Assembly (NCBI GenBank): GCA_050733695.1
Contig: JBOHTO010000089.1
Location: 1 to 7,053, forward strand
DNA length: 7,053 bases
From: JBOHTO01 sp050733695
GTDB lineage: Bacteria; Gemmatimonadota; Gemmatimonadetes; Gemmatimonadales; Gemmatimonadaceae
Direction: 5' to 3'
Shown here piece after piece: positions 1 to 5,010 of the stretch (position 1 is the stretch's first letter; every line of letters starts with the position of its first letter). The notes under the pieces were generated by a model. That model was given only the letters and a program-made list of their open reading frames with translations. It was not told the DNA's origin and searched no databases. The translations under genes were made by a program, and so were the position numbers.

Positions 1-125
1 GACCTGGGCGGATTGGTCGCGAAGTGCGCAAATCGTGCGCCCACGGTCCGCCCGAAGGCCGACCGGGAGGGCCGTTAGGCCGACGAAGCCGTGACGCGGC
101 TCACCACAACGCGACAGGGGAGATG

Positions 126-154
126 AAAAAAACCCCGCGGTTTTAGCCGCGGGG
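126..154 (-). terminator. Intrinsic (Rho-independent) terminator of the tRNA operon
   Basis: Read on the minus strand, this is a perfect 8-bp GC stem (CCCCGCGG / CCGCGGGG, plus-strand 133-140 and 147-154) with a 6-nt loop, followed directly by a run of seven T (plus-strand A126-A132). It begins one base after the 3' end of the tRNA-Val gene, so it ends the tRNA transcript. Confidence 0.95.
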
Positions 155-155
155 A

Positions 156-229
156 TGGGCGGTACAAGACTCGAACTTGTGACCTCCACGATGTCAACGT
201 GGCGCTCTAACCAACTGAGCTAACCGCCC
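156..229 (-). tRNA. tRNA-Val, anticodon GAC
   Basis: The minus strand gives a full cloverleaf of 74 nt. The 7-bp acceptor stem is GGGCGGT paired with ACCGCCC, followed by discriminator A. The D-arm is of the TAGCTCAGTTGG type. The anticodon stem CCACG/CGTGG encloses the loop TTGACAT, giving anticodon GAC, which reads valine GUC/GUU codons. The T-loop is TTCGAGT. The 3' CCA is not encoded (TCC follows the discriminator), so CCA must be added by a nucleotidyltransferase. It is the last gene of the operon and lies directly before the terminator. Confidence 0.97.
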
Positions 230-331
230 TGGTGAGCCAACCGTCTGATGCGTTTCGGACACTCGTGGTCGGCGACCCGCCGGCTCCGACATGCCGGCGC
301 CCGCCAAGTGCCGACTCGCTTCGGCGGCAAG

Positions 332-404
332 AGCGGGAAACGGGACTCGAACCCGCGACCCCAACCTTGGCAAGGTTGTGCTCTACCAACTGAGCTATTC
401 CCGC
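332..404 (-). tRNA. tRNA-Gly, anticodon GCC
   Basis: A 73-nt cloverleaf on the minus strand. Acceptor stem GCGGGAA pairs with TTCCCGC, and the discriminator is U73, usual for bacterial glycine tRNAs. The anticodon stem CAACC/GGTTG encloses TTGCCAA, giving GCC. The T-arm is CGGGTTCGAGTCCCG. CCA is not encoded. It is the middle gene of the operon, 40 nt after tRNA-Ala and 102 nt before tRNA-Val. I searched the 102-nt spacer for a fourth tRNA and found no T-arm signature. Confidence 0.97.
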
Positions 405-444
405 GACAGGCTCCACTTCGACCAGCTCTGGCCGGCCGGGCAAG

Positions 445-517
445 TGGAGGCGAGGGGAATCGAACCCCTGACCTCGTGAATGCCATTCACGCGCTCTCCC
501 AACTGAGCTACGCCCCC
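445..517 (-). tRNA. tRNA-Ala, anticodon GGC
   Basis: A 73-nt cloverleaf on the minus strand. Acceptor GGGGGCG pairs with CGCCTCC and contains the G3:U70 wobble pair, the classic identity element for alanyl-tRNA synthetase; the discriminator is A. The anticodon stem CGTGA/TCACG encloses ATGGCAT, giving GGC. Loop positions 32 and 38 are A and U, a pairing known to be typical of tRNA-Ala(GGC). CCA is not encoded. It is the first gene of the operon, about 48 nt downstream of the predicted transcription start. Confidence 0.97.
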
Positions 518-529
518 TCGGTCCACCCT

Positions 530-540
530 CCCCCCCCCCC
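530..540. repeat. Poly-C run (11 C)
   Basis: Eleven consecutive C on the plus strand lie in the tRNA operon leader, between the predicted start near 565 and the 5' end of tRNA-Ala (517). Homopolymers of this length are prone to slippage and to assembly error, so the exact count is uncertain. No function can be assigned. Confidence 0.6.
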
Positions 541-571
541 GCCGCGGAGCCAGGGCCGTCAGGAACCGCAC

Positions 572-600
572 AGTATAGCCGGGGGTAAAATCGAAGTCAA
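572..600 (-). promoter_or_regulatory. Sigma-70-type promoter of the tRNA operon
   Basis: On the minus strand, TTGACT (plus 595-600) is followed by exactly 17 bp and then TATACT (plus 572-577). Each hexamer matches the sigma-70 consensus at 5 of 6 positions. The predicted start is near 565, leaving a leader of about 48 nt before mature tRNA-Ala. The bases just after the -10 box are GC-rich (GTGCGG), as is common in stringently controlled stable-RNA promoters; that control is inferred from family knowledge, not shown. It is the clearest promoter in the window. Confidence 0.85.
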
Positions 601-626
601 GAAATCGGGACTGGCGAAAAGCGCGC

Positions 627-642
627 AGGCCGGTATCTTGCA
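627..642 (+). promoter_or_regulatory. Sigma-54-like -24/-12 site upstream of the sigma gene
   Basis: The 16-base stretch has GGC at the -24 element and TTGCA at the -12 element, with the required spacing between the invariant GG and GC. It matches the sigma-54 consensus TGGCACG-N4-TTGCW at nine of the twelve specified positions. The mismatches are the first T and the A and C of the -24 box. It would start transcription near 653, about 60 nt before the sigma-factor gene. No good sigma-70 hexamer pair was found in the same interval. A 6-bp hairpin (GCAGCG/CGCTGC, 640-654) overlaps its 3' end. No activator gene or activator site is visible, so this remains a candidate. Confidence 0.25.
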
Positions 643-713
643 GCGCTTCGCTGCGAAAATCCCGACAATACACGGCTCTTTCAACGCCCAGTACCGCCAG
701 AGGCATTACCTAA

Positions 714-1598
714 ATGACAGACGTCAAGCGCCGCCGCCGCACAGCACCGGCAGGCATCGCGCCCAACGAGCCCGACCGTGACATCCTCGACCAGTATCTG
801 TACGAGGTGAGCACCTATCCTCTCCTCAAGGGAGCAGAGGAGATCGACCTCGCTCGCCTCATTCGGAAGGGAGATCCGGACGCGCTCCAGGAGCTGGTGA
901 AGCGCAACCTCCGCTTCGTCATCTCCGTGGCGAAGAAATACCAGAACCGCGGGCTGCCGCTCATCGACCTCATCGGTGAGGGGAACGTCGGCCTGCTGAC
1001 CGCCGCGCGCAAGTTCGATCCGGATCAGGGCGTGAAGTTCATCTCTTACGCTGTCTGGTGGATTCGCCAGGCGATTCTCTCGGCGCTCGCGCGGCAGGGT
1101 CGCACGGTGCGTGTGCCGCTCAACCGGACAGCGGACCTGTCGCGCATCATCAAGGCGTCCGAGATCCTGCGCCAGAAGCTCAACCGCGAACCCTCGCCGG
1201 AAGAGCTGTCGCAGCTCACGGGACTCTCCGTGGAGGTCGTCGGCTCGCTCGCCGCACTCAACACCAGCGACGTGCGGCTCGATGCGCCGATGGATCCCGA
1301 GGGAGACCGGTCGCTGATCGAGCGCTTCGTGGCTGACGAAATGCCCGACACGGAGGAGGAAGCCATGAACCGGTTCCTCACCGATGAGATCGAGGAGGCG
1401 CTGAGCACGCTGCCGCCACGCGATGCCAAGGTTCTCCGGCTCTACTTCGGGCTGGAGGGCGGGCGGGAGCACACGCTCGAGGAAATCGGTTCGATGCTCG
1501 GCGTAACGCGCGAGCGGGTTCGCCAGCTCCGCGATCGCGCGCTCAAGCGGCTGCGTGAGGGCAACGTCGGCCGCGCACTCGGAAGCTTCGCAGCCTGA
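714..1598 (+). CDS. rpoD: RNA polymerase sigma-70 factor, primary type (RpoD/SigA family)
   Basis: Sigma subunit that directs RNA polymerase to promoters. At 294 aa it has a short, very basic N-terminus (KRRRR at 5-9) and no region 1.1. Region 1.2 is at about 21-55 (DQYLYEVSTYPLL). Region 2 is at about 60-130, with the core-binding NLRFVISVAKKY stretch, the DLIGEGNVGL stretch and the -10-recognising YAVWWIRQAI (112-121). Region 3 spans about 133-215, and region 4 about 230-285 with the -35-reading helix-turn-helix (TLEEIGSMLGVTRERVRQLR). The short architecture resembles the primary sigma of Bacteroidota and related phyla rather than the roughly 600-aa RpoD of Proteobacteria. ATG 714 is supported by AGAGG at 699-703, ten bases upstream. 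It diverges from the tRNA operon. A group 2 (non-essential, RpoS-like) role cannot be excluded from sequence alone, so the symbol is provisional. Confidence 0.93.
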   Translation: MTDVKRRRRTAPAGIAPNEPDRDILDQYLYEVSTYPLLKGAEEIDLARLIRKGDPDALQELVKRNLRFVISVAKKYQNRGLPLIDLIGEGNVGLLTAARKFDPDQGVKFISYAVWWIRQAILSALARQGRTVRVPLNRTADLSRIIKASEILRQKLNREPSPEELSQLTGLSVEVVGSLAALNTSDVRLDAPMDPEGDRSLIERFVADEMPDTEEEAMNRFLTDEIEEALSTLPPRDAKVLRLYFGLEGGREHTLEEIGSMLGVTRERVRQLRDRALKRLREGNVGRALGSFAA

Positions 1599-1709
1599 TT
1601 GCATGAAAGTGGTGCACCTGGTCGAGCCGCCTCCAGTCCGCGGCCGGCCCGGTGGACCTCGCTGCCATCGGGGCTTCCTTCTCCCAACGCTCCCCCGGCC
1701 GGGACGGGC

Positions 1710-2471
1710 ATGATTCGCCTCGTCGGCGTCCACAAATCCTTTGGTGAGAAACGGGTTCTGGACGGATTCACCCTCGACGTCGTCGAGGGTGAGACCATGG
1801 TCATCGTCGGCTATTCCGGCACCGGAAAGTCGGTTGCAATCAAGCACATCGTCGGCCTCCTCGAGCCCGACGCCGGAGCGGTATGGGTGGACGACATGCA
1901 GGTCGACAGGTTGCCCCGTCGCGACCTCTATGCGCTCAGAGCCCGGATAGGCTATGTGTTCCAGTTCGCCGCCCTGTTCGACTCCCTCACCATTGGCGAG
2001 AACGTCGCGATGGGGTTGCGCAGACAGGGCACGCTCGACGATGACAAGCTGGCGGCCCGTGTGCACGAGGCGCTTGATCTAGTGGACCTTCCCGATGTAG
2101 CCGACCGCTTCCCGCCGGAGCTGTCCGGCGGAATGCGCAAGCGCGTGGGGATAGCGCGGGCCATTGCCCTCCGTCCGAAGTACATTCTCTACGATGAACC
2201 GACCACTGGCCTGGATCCGGTCACAAGCGCCGTCATCGACCAGCTCATGCTGAGGATGCAGCGCCAGCTCGGCGTCACGAGCATCGTCATCACTCACGAC
2301 ATGCGCAGCGCCTATACCATCGGCACGCGCATCGCAATGCTCCATGACGGACGCGTCCGGCGCGTGGGCACGGTGGACGAGATCCGCCAGACGAGGGATC
2401 CCGTGGTGCGCCAATTCATTGAGGGACGCCCAACGCTGGACGATGGTGAACGCTCGGCGCCTGTTCGTTGA
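1710..2471 (+). CDS. mlaF: ABC transporter ATP-binding protein, MlaF-like
   Basis: ATPase of the Mla-type phospholipid transporter between inner and outer membrane; 253 aa. Visible motifs are Walker A GYSGTGKS (34-41), Q-loop Gln85, signature LSGGM (138-142) with the MlaF-typical continuation RKRVGIARA, Walker B ILYDE (159-163), D-loop GLDP (167-170) and H-loop His196. The FDSLTIGENVAM stretch (90-101) after the Q-loop is also typical of MlaF/Ttg2A. The frame is open upstream to a TTG at 1599, but those 37 residues are Pro/Ser/Arg-rich and unlike any ABC start. ATG 1710 begins the usual first beta strand (MIRLVGVHKSFG), so I chose it, although its ribosome site is weak. The permease (MlaE) and substrate-binding (MlaD) genes that normally follow are absent from the window. 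The stop codon overlaps the next start by one base. Confidence 0.9.
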   Translation: MIRLVGVHKSFGEKRVLDGFTLDVVEGETMVIVGYSGTGKSVAIKHIVGLLEPDAGAVWVDDMQVDRLPRRDLYALRARIGYVFQFAALFDSLTIGENVAMGLRRQGTLDDDKLAARVHEALDLVDLPDVADRFPPELSGGMRKRVGIARAIALRPKYILYDEPTTGLDPVTSAVIDQLMLRMQRQLGVTSIVITHDMRSAYTIGTRIAMLHDGRVRRVGTVDEIRQTRDPVVRQFIEGRPTLDDGERSAPVR

Positions 2472-2920
2472 TGCCTGCCCGGAGTCGCGCAGTACAGGAA
2501 ACCTCAGCCGGCGGCGTGGTCTATCGCGTCATGCAGCCGGGTCCGCTTTTTCTCCTCATCCGCGACAGTTACGGACACTGGGGCTTTCCCAAGGGACACG
2601 TCGAGTCGGGCGAGCGCGTGGAAGCGGCCGCGATACGCGAGGTCCGCGAAGAGACGGGAATCCCGACGCTCGAGATACGCGGCAGCATCGACACCATCGA
2701 CTGGTATTTTCGCTTTCGGGGACGTCTCATCCACAAGACCTGTCACTACTTCCTCATGGCGACCGAGCGGGAGGAAACCGCGCCGCAGGGCGCGGAGGGG
2801 ATCACCGCCTGCCGCTGGGCAGCCTTCGAAGAGGCCAGCGCGGCGATTTCCTATGCGAACGCACGGCGGGTGCTCGAGCGTGCCAATGAAATGATCGGCG
2901 CCCCGTCACTGCGCGTGTGA
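2471..2920 (+). CDS. Nudix hydrolase
   Basis: A 149-aa pyrophosphohydrolase acting on nucleoside diphosphate-linked substrates. The Nudix box at 42-64 fits GX5EX7REUXEEXGU exactly (G42, E48, R56-E57, E60-E61, G63, I64), so the Mg-binding glutamates are intact. The stretch before it (GHWGFPKGH, 35-43) and the N-terminal SAGGVVYR (12-19) resemble the Ap4A hydrolase/MutT-like branch, but the substrate cannot be read from sequence. ATG 2471 shares its A with the TGA of the ATPase gene (TGATG), which points to translational coupling. A TTG one codon earlier is a possible alternative. The next gene begins 3 nt after the stop. Housekeeping removal of a toxic or signalling nucleotide is the likely role. 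Confidence 0.93.
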   Translation: MPARSRAVQETSAGGVVYRVMQPGPLFLLIRDSYGHWGFPKGHVESGERVEAAAIREVREETGIPTLEIRGSIDTIDWYFRFRGRLIHKTCHYFLMATEREETAPQGAEGITACRWAAFEEASAAISYANARRVLERANEMIGAPSLRV

Positions 2921-2923
2921 GCG

Positions 2924-3766
2924 ATGACGGAGGCGACGGGCAGAAGGCCGAGGAAACGGCGGAGCGACAGCAGTACGTGGGAGCCGCCGGCCGTCGTCGT
3001 TTACGCCCCGCGCGGGAAGGCGCGTGCGTCGGTCAGGAGAATGCTCGCACGACGGCGTGGCCGCACTGTGTTCGCACGTTCCGCCGACGTGGTTTCGTCC
3101 GCCTTCCGATCTCACCTCGTGGATGCGGTGTTTGTCGAGATCGGTTCATCGACTGAGGACTGCCGGCGTGTCGCCGCGATGGCTCGGGACTTTCCGAGCG
3201 CGCCATTCTTCGGCCTCTTTCCCCTGCGAGCCTCGGAGGGTGCAGCACTCGGCCAGGCTGCCGAGCTCGGTTTCGCGGATGTACTCATCGAGGGCGTGGA
3301 TGACGGCGTGGCGGAATCGATCGCGTCGCCCCACTTTTTCTCTGCCCGCTTCACCAGTGCGTTCCAGGATCCCCCCGCTGCGCTTGGCCTCACCGGACCG
3401 TTCCAGCTTGCAGCGTGGCGGCTCACGGTGGCGGCTACTGGCAGGCCGGTGCGTACGTCCGCGCTCGCCGATGCCATCGGCATAACCCGGGAGCATCTGA
3501 GCCGCAGCTTTGCCTGGGCGGGACCGGACGTTCCGAACCTCAAGCGTGTGATCGATCTGGTGCGCCTGCTGGCGGCCGCCGAACTGGCCAAGAACCCGGG
3601 GAGCGAGATCCGCGATGTTGTGGCCGCGTTGGGCTACGCGTCCTCGTCGCATCTTTCGAACAGCTCGAAGCGTCTGGTCGGGACGCGCCCGCTCTCGCTC
3701 ACGCGGCTGCGTTCGGTCGACATCATAGAGCGATTCGCGAAGGGTCGCTTTCGCACTCACCCCTGA
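2924..3766 (+). CDS. Two-domain regulator: degenerate receiver plus AraC-type HTH
   Basis: A 280-aa predicted cytoplasmic DNA-binding protein. After a basic, probably disordered start (RRPRKRR, 7-13), residues about 22-126 look like a response-regulator receiver fold (VVVYAPRG; LVDAVFVEIG; ELGFADVLIEG). The phosphorylation residues are missing: no acidic pair follows beta1, the expected acceptor aspartate after VDAVFV is Glu72, and the conserved Lys near beta5 is absent. Residues about 163-262 resemble an AraC/XylS DNA-binding domain, with a first HTH at about 175-197 (TSALADAIGITREHLSRSF) and a second at about 226-250 (IRDVVAALGYASSSHLS). In the second, the usual aromatic residues after SH are Leu and Ser. 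It starts 3 nt after the Nudix gene, so it is co-transcribed, and it has only a weak ribosome site. The target genes are unknown. The HTH assignment is fairly sure; the receiver assignment is inferred from pattern. Confidence 0.8.
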   Translation: MTEATGRRPRKRRSDSSTWEPPAVVVYAPRGKARASVRRMLARRRGRTVFARSADVVSSAFRSHLVDAVFVEIGSSTEDCRRVAAMARDFPSAPFFGLFPLRASEGAALGQAAELGFADVLIEGVDDGVAESIASPHFFSARFTSAFQDPPAALGLTGPFQLAAWRLTVAATGRPVRTSALADAIGITREHLSRSFAWAGPDVPNLKRVIDLVRLLAAAELAKNPGSEIRDVVAALGYASSSHLSNSSKRLVGTRPLSLTRLRSVDIIERFAKGRFRTHP

Positions 3767-3846
3767 GGCAAAGGCACTGGATTTGGCGCCGATCGGGTGA
3801 TTCCCGGTGACTGGCCCCCAATCGCCCGTCCGTCGCCCGCCGCATC

Positions 3847-3864
3847 GGCCGCCCATCGGCGGCC
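3847..3864. repeat. Inverted repeat / stem-loop after the regulator gene
   Basis: Perfect 7-bp inverted repeat GGCCGCC / GGCGGCC with a 4-nt CATC loop, 80 nt after the regulator's stop codon. No T run follows on either strand, so it is not a standard intrinsic terminator. It could still slow polymerase or protect the 3' end of the upstream operon mRNA. The surrounding stretch 3767-3880 holds no convincing gene. Confidence 0.45.
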
Positions 3865-3882
3865 AGGGCGAGCGCAGCTCTG

Positions 3883-3923
3883 GCGGTCGGGTGGTTCTTG
3901 CGGTCGGGTGGTTCTTGCGGTCG
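3883..3923. repeat. 17-bp tandem repeat, about 2.4 copies
   Basis: The unit GCGGTCGGGTGGTTCTT occurs at 3883-3899 and 3900-3916 without a mismatch, followed by a partial copy GCGGTCG at 3917-3923. It lies in non-coding DNA about 64 nt upstream of the next candidate start codon. Identical adjacent copies suggest a recent duplication by slippage, or a spaced pair of protein-binding sites. Confidence 0.9.
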
Positions 3924-3986
3924 CCGGTGTATCCTGCCTCAGTTGAAACGTGACCCTTTACGGCTCCACATCATGGAGCAGAGAGT

Positions 3987-4370
3987 GTGGTGAGCTGCGA
4001 TCAAATCAGGCAGGCGCTGGACCAGGTGCGCCCGAAGAAGTCGGCGGAGCGAGGCAGCGTTGCTGCGGGTGCTTCGGGACTTGGACTGGAACACCGAACT
4101 GGTCAGGCAACAGCTCGGTATCAGTCATTCGGCGCCGGCCGCTGTTGCTCCGCCGCGGCCATCGTACTCGCCTCGTTGGTGCTTGCACCCGCCCTGCTCA
4201 CTCACTCGTCGGCCGCTGCTCAGGAGTGTGCTCCCGACGTGATCCTGTGCGACGACGGCGGGAGCGAACCGCCGCCCGGCTGCATTCGGTACACAGATAG
4301 GATGCCGGGAAGCTGCGAAGTGCTTGAACCGGGCGGGGGAACACCCTTGGGCAGCGTCCAGGGAACCTGA
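3987..4370 (+). CDS. Hypothetical small exported or membrane-anchored Cys-containing protein
   Basis: I do not recognise a family. The 127-aa frame opens with GTG 3987 (a second GTG follows at 3990), preceded by GGAG at 3975-3978. Residues 1-54 are hydrophilic and unusual for an export signal. Residues 55-72 form a strongly hydrophobic segment (SAAAIVLASLVLAPALLT) followed by SSAAAQ, an Ala-X-Ala signal-peptidase-like site near 76-78. The remaining tail of about 49 residues is acidic, Pro/Gly-rich and carries four cysteines (81, 88, 99, 110), which could form two disulfides after export. A normal signal peptide would start near residue 45, but no start codon is in frame there. Either the long N-terminus is real or the gene has suffered a frameshift (see the HTH-like segment in another frame at 4048-4131). 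The 3' part looks like real coding; the 5' part is doubtful. Confidence 0.45.
   Translation: MVSCDQIRQALDQVRPKKSAERGSVAAGASGLGLEHRTGQATARYQSFGAGRCCSAAAIVLASLVLAPALLTHSSAAAQECAPDVILCDDGGSEPPPGCIRYTDRMPGSCEVLEPGGGTPLGSVQGT
4048..4131 (+). pseudogene. Possible remnant of a Fis-type helix-turn-helix, out of frame
   Basis: In the frame whose codons begin at 4048, the translation reads SEAALLRVLRDLDWN followed by TELVRQQLGISHS. The pattern (amphipathic helix, D-W-N, then a helix ending in LGIS) resembles the C-terminal HTH of Fis and sigma-54 activators, which normally continues with a T-L-Y-R-R-like recognition helix. Here that helix is replaced by an Ala/Pro-rich stretch, and the frame stops at 4242. 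No good start codon exists in this frame apart from TTG 4060. It overlaps the 5' part of the 3987-4370 frame. The similarity is short, and chance resemblance is possible. Confidence 0.22.
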
Positions 4371-4372
4371 GG

Positions 4373-4402
4373 TTGGGTGGCTCGCAGATGAGGGTGTAGA
4401 TT
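4373..4402 (+). promoter_or_regulatory. Weak candidate promoter for the lipoprotein gene
   Basis: TTGGGT (4373-4378) and TAGATT (4397-4402) are separated by 18 bp. The -10 box matches the sigma-70 consensus at 4 of 6 positions and the -35 box at 3 of 6. A start near 4409 would give a leader of about 42 nt to ATG 4451. The site lies just after the preceding frame's stop codon. This is plausible but not strong. Confidence 0.3.
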
Positions 4403-4436
4403 ATCGCGACCTTGCACCAGTGAACTGATGTCAAAC

Positions 4437-4445
4437 AGGAAGGAG
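4437..4445 (+). promoter_or_regulatory. Strong Shine-Dalgarno site
   Basis: AGGAAGGAG ends 5 nt before ATG 4451. It is the best ribosome-binding site in the window and fixes the start of the lipoprotein gene. Confidence 0.85.
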
Positions 4446-4450
4446 CCGCA

Positions 4451-4951
4451 ATGGGACGGATCGCTATCGCCATGACGTTGAGCATTGCAACCGCCGCATG
4501 CAGCGGACGGGCGAATGAGAATGGGCAGGTCGCATCTGGCGACAGTTCCTTCGCAGAGCTCCAGACGCGCGGCGCGTCGGTGATGGGCGTCGATCAGTAT
4601 GCGTCACAGCATGTCTTCGAGACCTTGCCCGACGGCGGGCGAATTGTGCTCGAGATGCGCGCTGATGGCGACACGGCAGCGGTCGCAGAGATCCGCACTC
4701 ACATGCGCGCCATCGTGACCGACTTCCGGAATGGCGACTTCGCGAAGCCGTTCCAGGTACATGCGGAGAACGTTCCAGGAACGCGCACGATGGCCGATCG
4801 AAGCGAGCAGATCCAGTACCACGCGACCAATCGCCCCCGCGGCGCCGAGGTGCGAATCGTCACGAGTGACCTCACTGCGCTCGCAGCGATCCACGAGTTT
4901 CTCGCGTTTCAGCGCGACGATCATCGCGCCGCCGGACACGATGGACACTGA
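4451..4951 (+). CDS. Putative lipoprotein of unknown function with His-rich tail
   Basis: A 166-aa protein. The N-terminus has one Arg, then a hydrophobic stretch (IAIAMTLSIATAA) ending at Cys17. This is a lipobox-like TAAC, although -3 is Thr rather than the preferred Leu/Val/Ile, so lipidation is likely but not certain. The mature part (about 33-155) is a soluble domain including an HVFETLPDGGRIVLEM stretch, an EIRTHMRAIVTDFRNGDF stretch and VRIVTSDLTALAAIHEFLAFQ. It resembles a family of small exported proteins of unknown function that I recall only loosely (some carry a doubtful aspartate carbamoyltransferase label in databases). No catalytic motif of that enzyme is visible. The C-terminus has three spaced histidines (158, 163, 166) with nearby Asp, a possible metal ligand set. 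The start is fixed by a strong Shine-Dalgarno site. The symporter genes follow 59 nt later; a shared function is not shown. Confidence 0.82.
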   Translation: MGRIAIAMTLSIATAACSGRANENGQVASGDSSFAELQTRGASVMGVDQYASQHVFETLPDGGRIVLEMRADGDTAAVAEIRTHMRAIVTDFRNGDFAKPFQVHAENVPGTRTMADRSEQIQYHATNRPRGAEVRIVTSDLTALAAIHEFLAFQRDDHRAAGHDGH

Positions 4952-4968
4952 GCTCGCTTCGGGCGAGC
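4952..4968. repeat. Stem-loop directly after the lipoprotein stop codon
   Basis: A perfect 6-bp stem GCTCGC / GCGAGC with a TTCGG loop begins at the first base after the TGA (4949-4951). No T run follows, so full termination is unlikely. It may lower readthrough or stabilise the upstream mRNA between the lipoprotein and symporter genes. Confidence 0.4.
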
Positions 4969-5010
4969 CGGCAAGCTATCTGCAGGCGACGCACGCGCAC
5001 GACCGCTCCC

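Noticed and set aside
1..78. Open frame at the left edge ending with TAG at 76-78
   Set aside because: Only 25 residues are visible, with no recognisable motif. It could be a gene end, but there is not enough to support a call.
248..781. Plus-strand 177-aa open frame across the tRNA genes
   Set aside because: It runs antisense through two complete tRNA genes and a strong promoter. Its product contains the tell-tale translation of antisense tRNA sequence (for example GNRTPDL).
1599..1709. TTG-started N-terminal extension of the mlaF frame
   Set aside because: The 37 residues are Pro/Ser/Arg-rich, lack homology to ABC ATPase starts, and the family normally begins at the beta strand encoded from ATG 1710.
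681..2066. 461-aa open frame on the minus strand antisense to the sigma and mlaF genes
   Set aside because: It covers two clearly conserved plus-strand genes, its translation is Arg/Glu/His-rich low-complexity text with no motif, and such frames are expected in GC-rich DNA. It is a shadow.
3415..3810. 131-aa plus-strand open frame overlapping the regulator's 3' end
   Set aside because: It lies in an alternate frame of the AraC-type HTH region, has no domain and no ribosome site, and its composition is typical of a frame shadow.
3900..3923. CRISPR-like array
   Set aside because: The repeats are directly adjacent with no spacers and only about 2.4 copies, so this is a simple tandem repeat.
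3950..4300. 116-aa plus-strand frame beginning at an ATG-like position before the small secreted gene
   Set aside because: The translation is Arg/Cys/Trp-rich with no hydrophobic segment or motif. The frame starting at 3987 has a better ribosome site and an export-like segment.
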